Assembly (NCBI GenBank): GCA_021404565.1
Contig: JAAWWF010000007.1
Location: forward strand, 1 to 64,000
Origin: Roseivirga sp.
GTDB lineage: Bacteria; Bacteroidota; Bacteroidia; Cytophagales; Cyclobacteriaceae
Direction of reading: 5' to 3'
Length of the DNA stretch: 64,000 bases
Positions 26,401 through 34,280 of this stretch are shown one piece after another. Within the stretch, counting starts at the first letter, position 1, and each line of letters starts with the position of its first letter. A program made the position numbers and the translations under genes. The notes beneath the pieces are model-generated. The model saw nothing but the letters and a program-made list of their open reading frames with translations. It was not told where the DNA came from and ran no database searches.

Positions 26401-26581
26401 ATTACAAAGTGGGGGTGGTTTCAGGTCTTATGATACACCTGAGTTCAGGTTTGGACTGGGCGATCATGAGAAAGTGACTGCTGTAGAAATACGGTGGTCA
26501 ACCGGAGAGGTCACAATATTGGATGCCGAACTTCCCAGCGGAGCTACTTATAAGCTCTCGAGGCAAAGAGCGGCTGAGTAA
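23423..26581 (+). CDS. Permease (ArsP_1/DUF318 type) fused to FG-GAP/VCBS repeats and an ASPIC/UnbV domain
   Basis: A 1052-residue protein in two halves. Residues 1-370 form a multi-span permease with the family motif GAPLGVCVNCAAPIAQGVRKSGG (Cys120 and Cys123) and a duplicated half near 250-300. Residues about 470-960 carry at least six Asp-rich calcium-type FG-GAP/VCBS motifs such as DLNNDGWLDIYY, DTDRDGDLDIL, DVNDDGWPDLL and DIDNDGDLDII. The last 90 residues fit an ASPIC/UnbV domain (RELQSGGGFRSY, FGLGDHEKV, VEIRWSTGEV). A Cys-rich insert interrupts the repeats around 735-815. The permease family exports organoarsenicals or unknown compounds; the repeats should lie outside the membrane. 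The frame is continuous through the junction, so this is a true fusion, not two genes. Transport of the local product is inferred. Confidence 0.82.
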   Translation: MLSNKKLLLSLLLVTSIAVVFWMGSRYPALDEKAMMGGDAQVMGIAFDEWIEVKPGASWWEEILYNTLNWGYTNKQGMTFGLLFAAALMLLFSQLNQYLSENRVTNTFIGLLMGAPLGVCVNCAAPIAQGVRKSGGRAETALSMMISSPSLNIIVLSMLFAMFPLYIVLLKVGITVVIIVILVPLITRFFFKEALIGANTAAIADKTSFQIVPFDLNISSVSQPDSWLHALKWLVVVFLRAGWYIIRKTLPLMVLAGLLGNVLITFLPFDTLSQILPEYGMLPIVAAMIVLAIVGTFLPVPIAFDVIVAAILYNAGLPIQYVMILLLSLGTYSIYAFFIVQQSVSFKVASALYVGVAVFAVMSGTIGYFYDSWSKDRMRDLYATYLTQDGDTKLKELGLPAIEYPIPDQGFVSDLLHKKPVYGNVQANFPSGISVSSRSFIQSKPGSGFRFRKVEGMELGINESQKLTLANFIEPFSYGHSIASGDVHGDGWTDILLSSDQGLSLYANINGTHFKRQWIDTVQYSGKKISTAALVDLNNDGWLDIYYTTYMEGNYILFNKNGRFPLQQPTPVPTVEDGVITIASSFGDTDRDGDLDILSGNMSVGQLLQPDLALPSSRNALVIQDPDAPGGFELKHLSGKAGESWTALISDVNDDGWPDLLAGNDFRIPDNYYLGKGNGDFEQVKVTDSIFSVSTKLTMSITTADINNDLHTDVYFGGATTFLSEPEDVVEVSENICNELANEAERKRCIEKTRIHENLKLAKVKDDVFGCPPEYFEECLVFYLFSEYKWYPEKNQKLCEFIKGWEYYSFLCDYTLNDLSIKYSDESWALEIPQAQATNVLHMGNEGKAYKEAAEKYGIKGSGWSWNSKFADLDNDGWQDLYVVNSSYQGFKRDDKFLFRNKQGEQFEDVTAEVGLESFFAISAYTYLDIDNDGDLDIIAVPAQAPVFVYLNESRIRNSIAFQLDDAIGNSFGIGSKIIIRYGDKNEHHQMRELQSGGGFRSYDTPEFRFGLGDHEKVTAVEIRWSTGEVTILDAELPSGATYKLSRQRAAE

Positions 26582-26707
26582 AATTCCTCAGAAACCTGAT
26601 CAGGTTGCTTCTAAGATCTGGTATAAAAGTCGAGATCGTATTTTAACACTGTGCTCTGAAATTCAAGATCGATACCGGGCATGCATTTAGGAACCCCGAT
26701 CATAAGA

Positions 26708-28492
26708 TCACAATTGCTTGTTCAACATTTGTGCATACTGACCATCCAGCGCAACCAGTTCATCATGTGACCCTCTTTCCACAATTTTCCCGCCTGACAT
26801 AACCACTACCTGATTCGCTATTTTCAAGTTGTATAGTCTGTGTGTTACCAGAATGACAATTTTATCCCTGGCCAGTTCTCTCAGATTTTCAAAAATATTG
26901 TGTTCCGACAGCGGGTCAATGGCACTAGTGGGCTCATCAACTATCAGCACTTCTGCCTCTTTAAAGAACATACGTGCCAGGGCCACCTTTTGCCACTGAC
27001 CTATGCTCAGCTCAGCACTGGCCTCGAACATTCTTCCCAACTGTTGATCATATCTATCAGGCAGCCTATCAATAAAAGTGTTTGCCCCGGTTAGCCGTGC
27101 GTAGGCCTCTAACGAAGCAGTATCTTCATCTCCACTCAGGTTGCTGAAACTTATGTTTTCACCCACGGTCAGAAAGTACTTGGCGAAATCCTGAAAGGTA
27201 ATGCTCATTTTCGAGCGCAAATCAGACAGTCGAATGGCTTTATAATTTTTACCATCTAAGTGAAGTTCCCCCGAAGAGGGATCATACAATCGGCAAATCA
27301 GCTTTACAAGAGTTGTTTTACCCGACCCATTTTCACCTACCAGAGCAGTTATCTCGCCTCTCTTTAAATTCAGAGATACACCGCTCACAGCATCCACTCC
27401 GGTCTTGGGATATTGAAATGACACCTCTCTCAGCTCGATTCCTGACGTAATTCTTTCCGACAGAGGCAAAGCATTTTCATCATTGCCGATTTTTGGTTCC
27501 AGCTTCATAAACCCGATAAGATGTGACAGGAAAAGTCGATGCTCCAATAGCTTCACCATACTTTGTAATACACCAGACAAATTTGTCTTCCCTCTTTGAA
27601 ATGCCGGAAATACCATCGCAAGCTCACCAATACTAATCATGCCATTAACAGCACGATAGGTAAGGAAGGCGTAACTGAATATTTCAGCACATATTTCTAT
27701 TGTCTTTCCACCAATACCCATTCTCGCTCTCAAACCGAACAATGATTTCTTCTCAACAAAGAGCACTTTCCTTAATGCCTGAAATCTTTCGGAAAGAGAT
27801 AAGCCTGCATCAAACACTCTGACTTCTTTGGCATATTCGGCTTCTGTTATTATGCGATTAAGGTAGAACCCTTTTCTTTCCATAAGCGCTCGTTTCTTCT
27901 CCCATTTGAAGAGCTTATCGGAGAATATATATTTGATAAGAGCAGACGGCAAAACAGAGATAAACAACAGCAACGGGACCAGCGGATGTATGAAAAAGAT
28001 CAGCCCTCCGACAAACAGTATAGCAATCAAATTTTCGACAAAAGCCATAAGGTCGGCTACTAACTGAATAGGGCGTGAGAGGCCATGTCGATGAGCAAGA
28101 AAATAAGAATCATGGTAAGCCGGATCATCATATAACTCCAGATCCATAGCGATAGATTTTTTTTGGAGCAATCCTGCTATATAATCTGCAACACTTTGTT
28201 GCTGTAACCCTTCTATATATTGAGAAATATTCTGAACTATCCCGTTTAGCAAAAGTACTACACCGAGATACACTAGGTATAAGACCAATTCATCTTTTCT
28301 GCTTTCATCAAATCCACCTTTGGCAGTCAACTCATCTATGACCAGTTTCATGAATAGCAACTGGGCAACGGGTAAAACCGCTTTAAAGAAAATGGCTACA
28401 AGCCTGGAGATAGTATAGCCTCTGGAGCTTTTCCATACTATGTTCAACGCATAGCGATATTGATCAAAAATAAGTTTGAATTTTGCTTTCAC
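26708..28492 (-). CDS. ABC transporter, fused permease and ATPase (lasso/RiPP exporter type)
   Basis: A 594-residue half-transporter. Residues 1-325 are the membrane domain with about six spans. The ATPase follows with Walker A GENGSGKTT (386-394), a Q-loop in TFQDF, signature LSIGQWQ (495-501) in place of LSGGQ, and Walker B VLIVDEPTSAIDP. The LSIGQWQ variant is common among exporters in peptide-natural-product loci. It has no C39 peptidase domain at its N terminus, so it would not itself cut a leader. It is convergent with the permease fusion and 65 bp downstream of the WecA-like gene, so it could serve either the peptide or the glycan locus. Homodimeric export from the cytosol is expected. 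Confidence 0.87.
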   Translation of the reverse strand: MKAKFKLIFDQYRYALNIVWKSSRGYTISRLVAIFFKAVLPVAQLLFMKLVIDELTAKGGFDESRKDELVLYLVYLGVVLLLNGIVQNISQYIEGLQQQSVADYIAGLLQKKSIAMDLELYDDPAYHDSYFLAHRHGLSRPIQLVADLMAFVENLIAILFVGGLIFFIHPLVPLLLFISVLPSALIKYIFSDKLFKWEKKRALMERKGFYLNRIITEAEYAKEVRVFDAGLSLSERFQALRKVLFVEKKSLFGLRARMGIGGKTIEICAEIFSYAFLTYRAVNGMISIGELAMVFPAFQRGKTNLSGVLQSMVKLLEHRLFLSHLIGFMKLEPKIGNDENALPLSERITSGIELREVSFQYPKTGVDAVSGVSLNLKRGEITALVGENGSGKTTLVKLICRLYDPSSGELHLDGKNYKAIRLSDLRSKMSITFQDFAKYFLTVGENISFSNLSGDEDTASLEAYARLTGANTFIDRLPDRYDQQLGRMFEASAELSIGQWQKVALARMFFKEAEVLIVDEPTSAIDPLSEHNIFENLRELARDKIVILVTHRLYNLKIANQVVVMSGGKIVERGSHDELVALDGQYAQMLNKQL

Positions 28493-28504
28493 CTGAAAAT
28501 CTCT

Positions 28505-28525
28505 GTATGCCTGACTATGGCATAC
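28505..28525. repeat. Perfect inverted repeat in the WecA-like/ABC spacer
   Basis: GTATGCC, a seven-base loop, and GGCATAC form a perfect 7-bp hairpin between the two reverse-strand genes. There is no T tract on either side. It may be a protein-binding palindrome or an RNA processing or attenuation element, separating capsule-locus transcription from the exporter gene. Confidence 0.35.
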
Positions 28526-28557
28526 CTTGTGAAGATAAGCTGTTTTATCAACTTGTC

Positions 28558-29571
28558 TTAACCGGCCACAGATTGCGGCTTACCCGGTCTTTTAATACCA
28601 CGCTCTACTTTCTTTCCGAACCCATATTTAATCGGAGCATAGACAGAAATAGAGAATAACGCCAGGGCTATGTTTACCAAAACAGGGTCAAATTGACCGG
28701 GTACGAGAAAACCCAGAATAAACACATTCAATACGGTCTGGATAATGGCATATATGGCTGAGACTCTTACGTGGGGCATAGACCCTTCGTTGGCCATGAG
28801 CTGATATAAATGGAGTCTGTGTCCCTGTAAAATATTTTGCCCCAAAATGATTCTCTGAATGATGGTGAGTACCGTATCGACCCCATAAACACCTAACAAC
28901 CAGACATAAATAAAGTCTTGTTGCTGCCAGCAGAGCAGACCGACAAGGTATACCACCACGAAGGCAATAGATACACTGCCAACATCTCCGGCAAAGCACC
29001 TTGCGTTCTTTCGAGCATTAAAAAAACTAAATACAAGGACCGCTAAAATTGGCAGGATGATTAGCTCTTCAGCCACTATAAGCTCTCCAACCTGATGTAA
29101 ATACAGGCATGACCCGAGAAACACCAGCGAATAGAACGCTGTGATCCCATTGATACCATCCATAAAATTGTAGAAGTTGACCGAAGACATTGCCATTACA
29201 AGAAAAACAGCCCACTGCCACCATTCCAGGTCACCCTGGGTAATTTGATAAATGAGCAAACTGACAGATATCAATTGTATGCCCAATCTCCAGCGCTTAG
29301 ACATTTCTTTGATATCATCCAGGAAGCTGATTATGGAAATAGCAAAGAAGCCAGTAATAAAAAAGGGGAAGTCGAAACCATGCTGAAAAGCAACCAAAAG
29401 CATCGCAAATACGAATATGATACCGCCACCTCTGACAGTGGGTTTTACATGACTACTCCTTCCATTTGGTTTATCAATGATGTGATATCGATTGGCAATT
29501 TTGAAATACCATAGCATACCCAGCATGAACAGGAAGCTCGCCAGTGTGTATAGCAAATACGGCTCAATCAT
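28558..29571 (-). CDS. WecA/MraY-like polyprenyl-phosphate sugar-1-phosphate transferase
   Basis: About 337 residues from the ATG at 29571 (a longer frame starts at 29601, but would overlap the upstream epimerase by 38 bases rather than 8). An integral membrane enzyme that starts repeat-unit assembly by moving a HexNAc-1-phosphate onto undecaprenyl phosphate. Signatures include DKPNGRSSHVKPTVRGGGI, the Asp pair region FLDDIKEMSKRWR, NFYNFMDGINGI and FAGDVGSVSIAF. Roughly ten spans are visible. The gene pairs with the neighbouring epimerase as in WbpV/WbpL systems. Confidence 0.9.
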   Translation of the reverse strand: MIEPYLLYTLASFLFMLGMLWYFKIANRYHIIDKPNGRSSHVKPTVRGGGIIFVFAMLLVAFQHGFDFPFFITGFFAISIISFLDDIKEMSKRWRLGIQLISVSLLIYQITQGDLEWWQWAVFLVMAMSSVNFYNFMDGINGITAFYSLVFLGSCLYLHQVGELIVAEELIILPILAVLVFSFFNARKNARCFAGDVGSVSIAFVVVYLVGLLCWQQQDFIYVWLLGVYGVDTVLTIIQRIILGQNILQGHRLHLYQLMANEGSMPHVRVSAIYAIIQTVLNVFILGFLVPGQFDPVLVNIALALFSISVYAPIKYGFGKKVERGIKRPGKPQSVAG

Positions 29572-30505
29572 ATACAAGGTCTTCTTTCGGTAAGCTCTCA
29601 AAAAAGTGTAGCACTCTTTGAGGCTGCCAATTTAAAAGTCTTTTAGCTTTTTCATCAGAAAAAGTTAGAGAACTGGTCATTTTAGACAGTGAATTGCTGC
29701 TAAAAGGCGCATCTCTCCTGAGAACAAACGAATAGAAATCCCCGATTTTTGCTAAAGACCTGGCCACCCAAAAAGGGACATGGTAAGGGTCTTTTAATCC
29801 CAGTTTTTTTGAAAATAAGCTGGTAAGCTCGGCAAAGCTCGGGTGATATTGATCTGTCAGGTTATAAACTCCTCCCACTTCTGCCAGCTTAGGAATTATA
29901 GCAGCTACATCACTAGCTGATACCATAGACCTTCTGGTATCTCCCTGGCCTATGTGAAAGAAGTAACCTGTCTGTTGGGCTTTGATCATTTTATGAAGAT
30001 TACCCGGGGGCAAGGGACCAGCAACCAGCGGTAGCCTCAGAATGCCCGTGGGTATCTCATTTTTCTTCCCCCATTTAAACACTGCCTCTTCTGCCATGCT
30101 TTTGCTCAATCCATAGGGGTCACTCGCATTTAAAGGGCAGCTCTCGTCAATCAGAGCACCATTTTCCAAACCGTAGACTGCTACGGTACTAATCAGTATT
30201 AGCGCTTTGGGAAGATTATGCGATGCTTCAAAGCTCTTGAGCAGGTTGAGCGTACCATGGTAATTAACCTGGAAGAATTCCTCAGCATCGCTGGCTGTCT
30301 TTGGCACAACGTGCGCCTTGCCGGCATTATGAATTACGATATCGTAAGCCTTGTCTATTTGAGGGGTATCTGACGATAAATCGCAAACTATATGATTTTT
30401 GCGAGACCTGCCCAGCATATCGATTACCGCGTGCCGACAAAAAGCTTTGTTAAGCTCTTTGCCTAAAAAACCAGTAGCTCCCGTGATAAGATAAGCGGGC
30501 TTCAT
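29564..30505 (-). CDS. NAD-dependent sugar epimerase/dehydratase (extended SDR)
   Basis: A 313-residue extended short-chain dehydrogenase. The nucleotide loop TGATGFLGKEL (GxxGxxG) is at residues 8-18, ISTVAVYG holds the catalytic Ser region, and YGLSKSMAEEAVF carries the Tyr-x-x-x-Lys pair. The closest functional setting is the 4-epimerase or 4-reductase partner of a WecA-like transferase (WbpV type), giving the UDP-HexNAc used to prime the repeat unit. It overlaps that transferase gene by eight bases. Substrate specificity is not readable. Confidence 0.86.
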   Translation of the reverse strand: MKPAYLITGATGFLGKELNKAFCRHAVIDMLGRSRKNHIVCDLSSDTPQIDKAYDIVIHNAGKAHVVPKTASDAEEFFQVNYHGTLNLLKSFEASHNLPKALILISTVAVYGLENGALIDESCPLNASDPYGLSKSMAEEAVFKWGKKNEIPTGILRLPLVAGPLPPGNLHKMIKAQQTGYFFHIGQGDTRRSMVSASDVAAIIPKLAEVGGVYNLTDQYHPSFAELTSLFSKKLGLKDPYHVPFWVARSLAKIGDFYSFVLRRDAPFSSNSLSKMTSSLTFSDEKAKRLLNWQPQRVLHFFESLPKEDLVYD

Positions 30506-30773
30506 ATGCTCAGATAAGTATAGTGGTGTTAATAGGTAAGGCTTAATTTAGATATAATAATTCTTACTTTATTTATCCGTTGGTTATTAACCTAAAAAAC
30601 ACTGAGATAGCACCATGCTTTTCAAAAATAACACAGTAGACGATGGTCAACCCTCCGGACCATACCCGGCATGAGTTAAATTCAGAATAAATAAGATTGA
30701 ACCCAGCTATAGCTGGCAATGCGTGAAGGAGGTAAGCTAAAAAAGTTAGTTATCGGAGGACCTACAAAAACGG
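30506..30773. other. 268-bp spacer inside the capsule locus
   Basis: AT-rich sequence between the glycosyltransferase at 30774 and the epimerase at 30505, with no ORF I can support. A short palindrome (CAGCTATAGCTG) lies near 30704-30715. The spacer is much longer than the usual overlaps in this locus, so an internal promoter for the epimerase, WecA-like and ABC genes is plausible. Confidence 0.35.
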
Positions 30774-31967
30774 CTACGTATCAAGCTGGCCAAGGCTTCC
30801 CAGGTATTTTTCTGCCAAAATGGATCGATTGAAATCAGCTTTTGCCAATTGAGCCGCGTTTGAAGCAAATTCCCTTTGTAAAACTTTGTCTACCGCCAAT
30901 AACTTCATGGCCTCAGAAAATTCCCGGGGCTCGTCTGGCGATACGTTAATACCACATTTCTTTTTATCCACGAGCTCTTTAATCCAGCCCCGGGTAGACT
31001 GGATAATGGGGACGCCTGCCGCAAATGAATCGAACATTTTATTGGGCGAACTGGTATGTAGGACTTCAAAGTCTTTAAAAGTGACAAAGCTGGCTGTGGC
31101 AATTGAAAACCACCTGGCCACCTCGGTTTTAGGTATCAAGCCCATAAAATGGATGTTAGGGTTACCTGTACTAGCTGCTTGCCGCTCCAATTCCTTTCGC
31201 TCTGCTCCATCTCCAACGAATACCAGGCTAATTTCTTCATCTTTCAGCAGCTCCATAGCAGCTACAATTTGTCGACAATCATCCATCAATCCCAGAGAAC
31301 CGGCATAGAGAAAAATCGTATTGTCGCCTATGGCTGAAGGTACTTGCTCCGGGCGGATCTGATCAATTCCAAAGATCTCTGGGTCGGAAGCGTTGGGAAT
31401 GACGAGCGTTTTCTTATGAGGAAATCTTTTATTGATTGAGGCTTCCATTCCGGGGCTACAGGGTACAATCAAGTTGGTCTTTCTGTAACACAAGGCCTCA
31501 AACCATAAGGCGAGCTTACTTTGCCAGCCCTTCTTTATCAGGCCAAGCTCAATACCCCCTGCAGGCCATAGGTCTCTCACCTCAAAAACAGTAGGTTTTC
31601 TTCGCAGTGCCTTTGCCATGATCATGGGCAGGCCAATGGTAATCGGACCAGAAGAAGAGATTAACACATCGTATGACCTGAAGAGTGCATAATAGCAAGA
31701 CACCAGAGCAAATCTTATGGCTCTGAAAGCCCGGACCGCAGTAGAAAGCCTGTTAGAGTCACCTGAGTCAACCACAATCAATTTTACTCCCTCTATCTCT
31801 TGCCGGGTAATAAAACCATTCGTGCTGATGTCCGATTTGTCGTAAGGAGCCGTCACCACCGTTACTTCATGCCCTTTCTCTACCCATCGCCTGGTCAGCT
31901 CATAGGCACGGGTACTCCAACTACCTTTGGGGGTTCCGAAATACTGGTAAAAGAGGAGTATTTTCAC
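30774..31967 (-). CDS. GT4 family glycosyltransferase (WbuB-like)
   Basis: A 397-residue GT-B glycosyltransferase. The N terminus MKILLFYQYFGTPKGSWSTR and WVEKGHEVTVVTAPY are typical of WbuB-like enzymes that add the second sugar (often an N-acetyl-fucosamine type) to the lipid-linked primer. FEVRDLWPAGGI, FLYAGSLGLMDDC and the donor-site region with SSPNKMFDSFAAGVP complete the pattern. It ends 268 bp upstream of the epimerase and starts four bases after the CapK-like stop. Cytosolic face of the inner membrane. Confidence 0.9.
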   Translation of the reverse strand: MKILLFYQYFGTPKGSWSTRAYELTRRWVEKGHEVTVVTAPYDKSDISTNGFITRQEIEGVKLIVVDSGDSNRLSTAVRAFRAIRFALVSCYYALFRSYDVLISSSGPITIGLPMIMAKALRRKPTVFEVRDLWPAGGIELGLIKKGWQSKLALWFEALCYRKTNLIVPCSPGMEASINKRFPHKKTLVIPNASDPEIFGIDQIRPEQVPSAIGDNTIFLYAGSLGLMDDCRQIVAAMELLKDEEISLVFVGDGAERKELERQAASTGNPNIHFMGLIPKTEVARWFSIATASFVTFKDFEVLHTSSPNKMFDSFAAGVPIIQSTRGWIKELVDKKKCGINVSPDEPREFSEAMKLLAVDKVLQREFASNAAQLAKADFNRSILAEKYLGSLGQLDT

Positions 31968-31971
31968 TTAA

Positions 31972-33258
31972 CTATTCAATCCTGGAGATGAAGTCCTTCA
32001 GCTTTTCAGTGTAGGAATGGAAATCCTGTGAGAAGATAATAGAAATAGCAACATCATTCCTGAAGTACTTTCCAAACTCAGCTCTGATGAGGTTTTCTCC
32101 CCGACTTGTAAAGGGCTCTTTGATCAGAACGGTAAGGCTGCCTTTATTCTCCTGAACACACTGATAATTGAATTTAAGACCTTGTTCAAAAAAAAGGTTT
32201 TTGAAGACATAATAGAGCGTCAGGCTGGGGTATTTATGCTCGTATCCGTGAATATTCTTGCCAACCCGTCCACGTACTTCCTCTATCATGGGATGCTCCA
32301 TACCACAGGCGCAGGTACGAGATTCAGACAGTTTTACATAATCGCCCAGCTTATAACGTATGATTGGGAATGAACTGGCAACCAGGTTAGTTATGAGAAC
32401 TTCATCTTCTTCTACTTCTACCAGCACATTTTCCATGGTCACGTGCATATTGCCAGCGGTGCATTCAAAGGCAACAATACTTGCTTCAGCTGCACCATAT
32501 TCGCTGATCATTCTCCGACCAAAAGCATTCTGTACTTCCTCTTGATAGTGAGGATATATCTTTTCAGAGGTGCCCTTAATCATTTTGATTAGGGGCATTT
32601 CCAGTTCGATTTCTTCCTCGTTAACGAGCTTCGCCAATTCGTAAATCACACTGGAGTAACCATGCATATAAGTAGCAGATTTAAGCTTTTGGAGAAGTCT
32701 GGTAAGCGTTTTGGGACTGTAGTCGAAGATACGATAACGGTTCTGAAACATATCTAGTATTCGAGTCCTGAGCTGTTTTCCTGCTTCAATGTTATATCCC
32801 CAGAAATAAATATTGCTCTCCCACGGGAGCACATTATGCCAGCTATAGCCTCTTAAAATGGCCGCCCTGTTCGCTGAATCCCACCTTTCATCACGCCAGA
32901 AGGTAAGCACTTGCCCGGAGCTTCCTGAAGTTTCGCAAAAGAATCTCTTATCAAACTTCAGATCCGTGTGGATTTGATCGTTTTTCAAAATTAGCTCGGT
33001 CTTGCTTACCGGGGGGAGCTGTTTAAGGTCTTCCAACGAAGTGACCGCTGGGTCAAAGCCATGCTTTCTAAAGTAGTTTTTATAAAAGACAGAATGCTTG
33101 TCAGCCATCAGCAAGAGCCTTTTAAGCTCTTGTAGCTGATACTCTCTTAGCCTTTGTAGCTCCCAGCTCTCTGATTCTTTGAGAAAGTCGTACCAGCCAT
33201 AAAGCCCGGGGTTTCTTCTCTTAGCTCCTGCCAGGTATATGCTTTTTGCCAGGCTCAT
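31972..33258 (-). CDS. CapK/PaaK-like AMP-forming ligase (capsule type)
   Basis: A 428-residue adenylate-forming enzyme resembling phenylacetate-CoA ligase and the CapK proteins of capsule loci. ETSGSSGQVLTFWRDERWD is the phosphate-binding loop, and YGAAEASIVAFEC with IIRYKLGDYVKL matches the later adenylation motifs. CapK proteins are found beside WbuB-like transferases, probably activating an acyl group for sugar decoration, but a reaction has not been firmly set. It overlaps its upstream neighbour by four bases. Confidence 0.88.
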   Translation of the reverse strand: MSLAKSIYLAGAKRRNPGLYGWYDFLKESESWELQRLREYQLQELKRLLLMADKHSVFYKNYFRKHGFDPAVTSLEDLKQLPPVSKTELILKNDQIHTDLKFDKRFFCETSGSSGQVLTFWRDERWDSANRAAILRGYSWHNVLPWESNIYFWGYNIEAGKQLRTRILDMFQNRYRIFDYSPKTLTRLLQKLKSATYMHGYSSVIYELAKLVNEEEIELEMPLIKMIKGTSEKIYPHYQEEVQNAFGRRMISEYGAAEASIVAFECTAGNMHVTMENVLVEVEEDEVLITNLVASSFPIIRYKLGDYVKLSESRTCACGMEHPMIEEVRGRVGKNIHGYEHKYPSLTLYYVFKNLFFEQGLKFNYQCVQENKGSLTVLIKEPFTSRGENLIRAEFGKYFRNDVAISIIFSQDFHSYTEKLKDFISRIE

Positions 33259-34280
33259 TTAAGGATGTTCAACCATTGATGCCTTATTTGCTCCCAGGAG
33301 TAACCCTCGGCTGTAACTCTACCATTCGCAGCTAAATCGCTATACAAAGCGCTGTCATACAGGCTTTCGATTGCTTTTATAAAGGTCTCAACATTGTCGG
33401 CTTCTACTAAGATGGCGTTTTTACCGGATTCAAGAATATAAGGGATGCCACCTACCCTGGTACTGATAACGGGTAAGCCTAAAGCCAGACTTTCAATAAC
33501 ACTCACCGGAGTATTGTCTACATTGGTGGTGTTGATAAAGACATCATATGCTTTCGACAGCTCAATCCATTCTGTCTTTGTCAATGAACCTGTAAACCTA
33601 ACCCTGTCTTCAACCTGTAGCTCTTTTGCCAGCTTTCGAACATCAGCCAAAGAACCGTCTTTATCGGGCCCCACCATACACAAGCTGGCTTGTACATAAC
33701 CCATATCGACCAATCCCTTTAAAAGTTTAACGGCCAGTTGGGGGTTATAAATTTTATCGAATGCCCGTACCCAAAGTATTTGCGGACCAGATTGGTCCAA
33801 ACCTGTTCTAGCCGTGAAAGAGTAGTCTGCCAGATCAATGGCATTAGGCACTACCTTGTATTCCATATCAATGGCTCTGATCAGCTTCTCCCTGAGATAA
33901 GGTGAGGGGCAAACCACTTTATAGGCCCCCTTAAGATAAATTGTCAACCTTTTCGGAGAGCTCCTGGCAAGATTGGGTAAGGCCCCGCCATGGAGGATTG
34001 GAATATACTTAAGGCCGAGTTTTCTTGCCAGGAAGGCACAAGTCCAGGCAAAAATGAATGCAGAAGTACTGTAAGTGTCGATTAAAACAAAATCTGCCTC
34101 TTTGTTACTTATGAGCGTCCGCCACATGTCCAGAAGCCTTAGCCATTTGTTTGCCTTAGACGAAGCCCGGATGACCGTAAAATCCTCTTTCAGGCGCTGA
34201 CCCAAAGTCTCGACCGAAGTCGGGTTAACTCCATGAACCGAGAGTTGGTTTCCCAGATAAATGATTCCGGGCTTAATCAT
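33255..34280 (-). CDS. GT4 family glycosyltransferase
   Basis: A 341-residue GT-B enzyme. The acceptor-side half has LHGGALPNLARSSPKR and YKVVPNAIDLADY; the donor half shows ILWVRAFDKIYNP, RVRFTGSLTKTEW and the family-4 signature VSVIESLALGLPVISTRVGGIPYIL (the Glu-x7-Glu region). It overlaps the CapK-like gene and the polymerase gene by four bases each. It extends the repeat unit in the cytosol; donor and linkage are unknown. Confidence 0.9.
   Translation of the reverse strand: MIKPGIIYLGNQLSVHGVNPTSVETLGQRLKEDFTVIRASSKANKWLRLLDMWRTLISNKEADFVLIDTYSTSAFIFAWTCAFLARKLGLKYIPILHGGALPNLARSSPKRLTIYLKGAYKVVCPSPYLREKLIRAIDMEYKVVPNAIDLADYSFTARTGLDQSGPQILWVRAFDKIYNPQLAVKLLKGLVDMGYVQASLCMVGPDKDGSLADVRKLAKELQVEDRVRFTGSLTKTEWIELSKAYDVFINTTNVDNTPVSVIESLALGLPVISTRVGGIPYILESGKNAILVEADNVETFIKAIESLYDSALYSDLAANGRVTAEGYSWEQIRHQWLNILK

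Noticed and set aside
26593-26606. Palindrome AACCTGATCAGGTT between convergent genes
   Set aside because: No loop and no T tract, so not a convincing terminator; short palindromes of this kind occur by chance.
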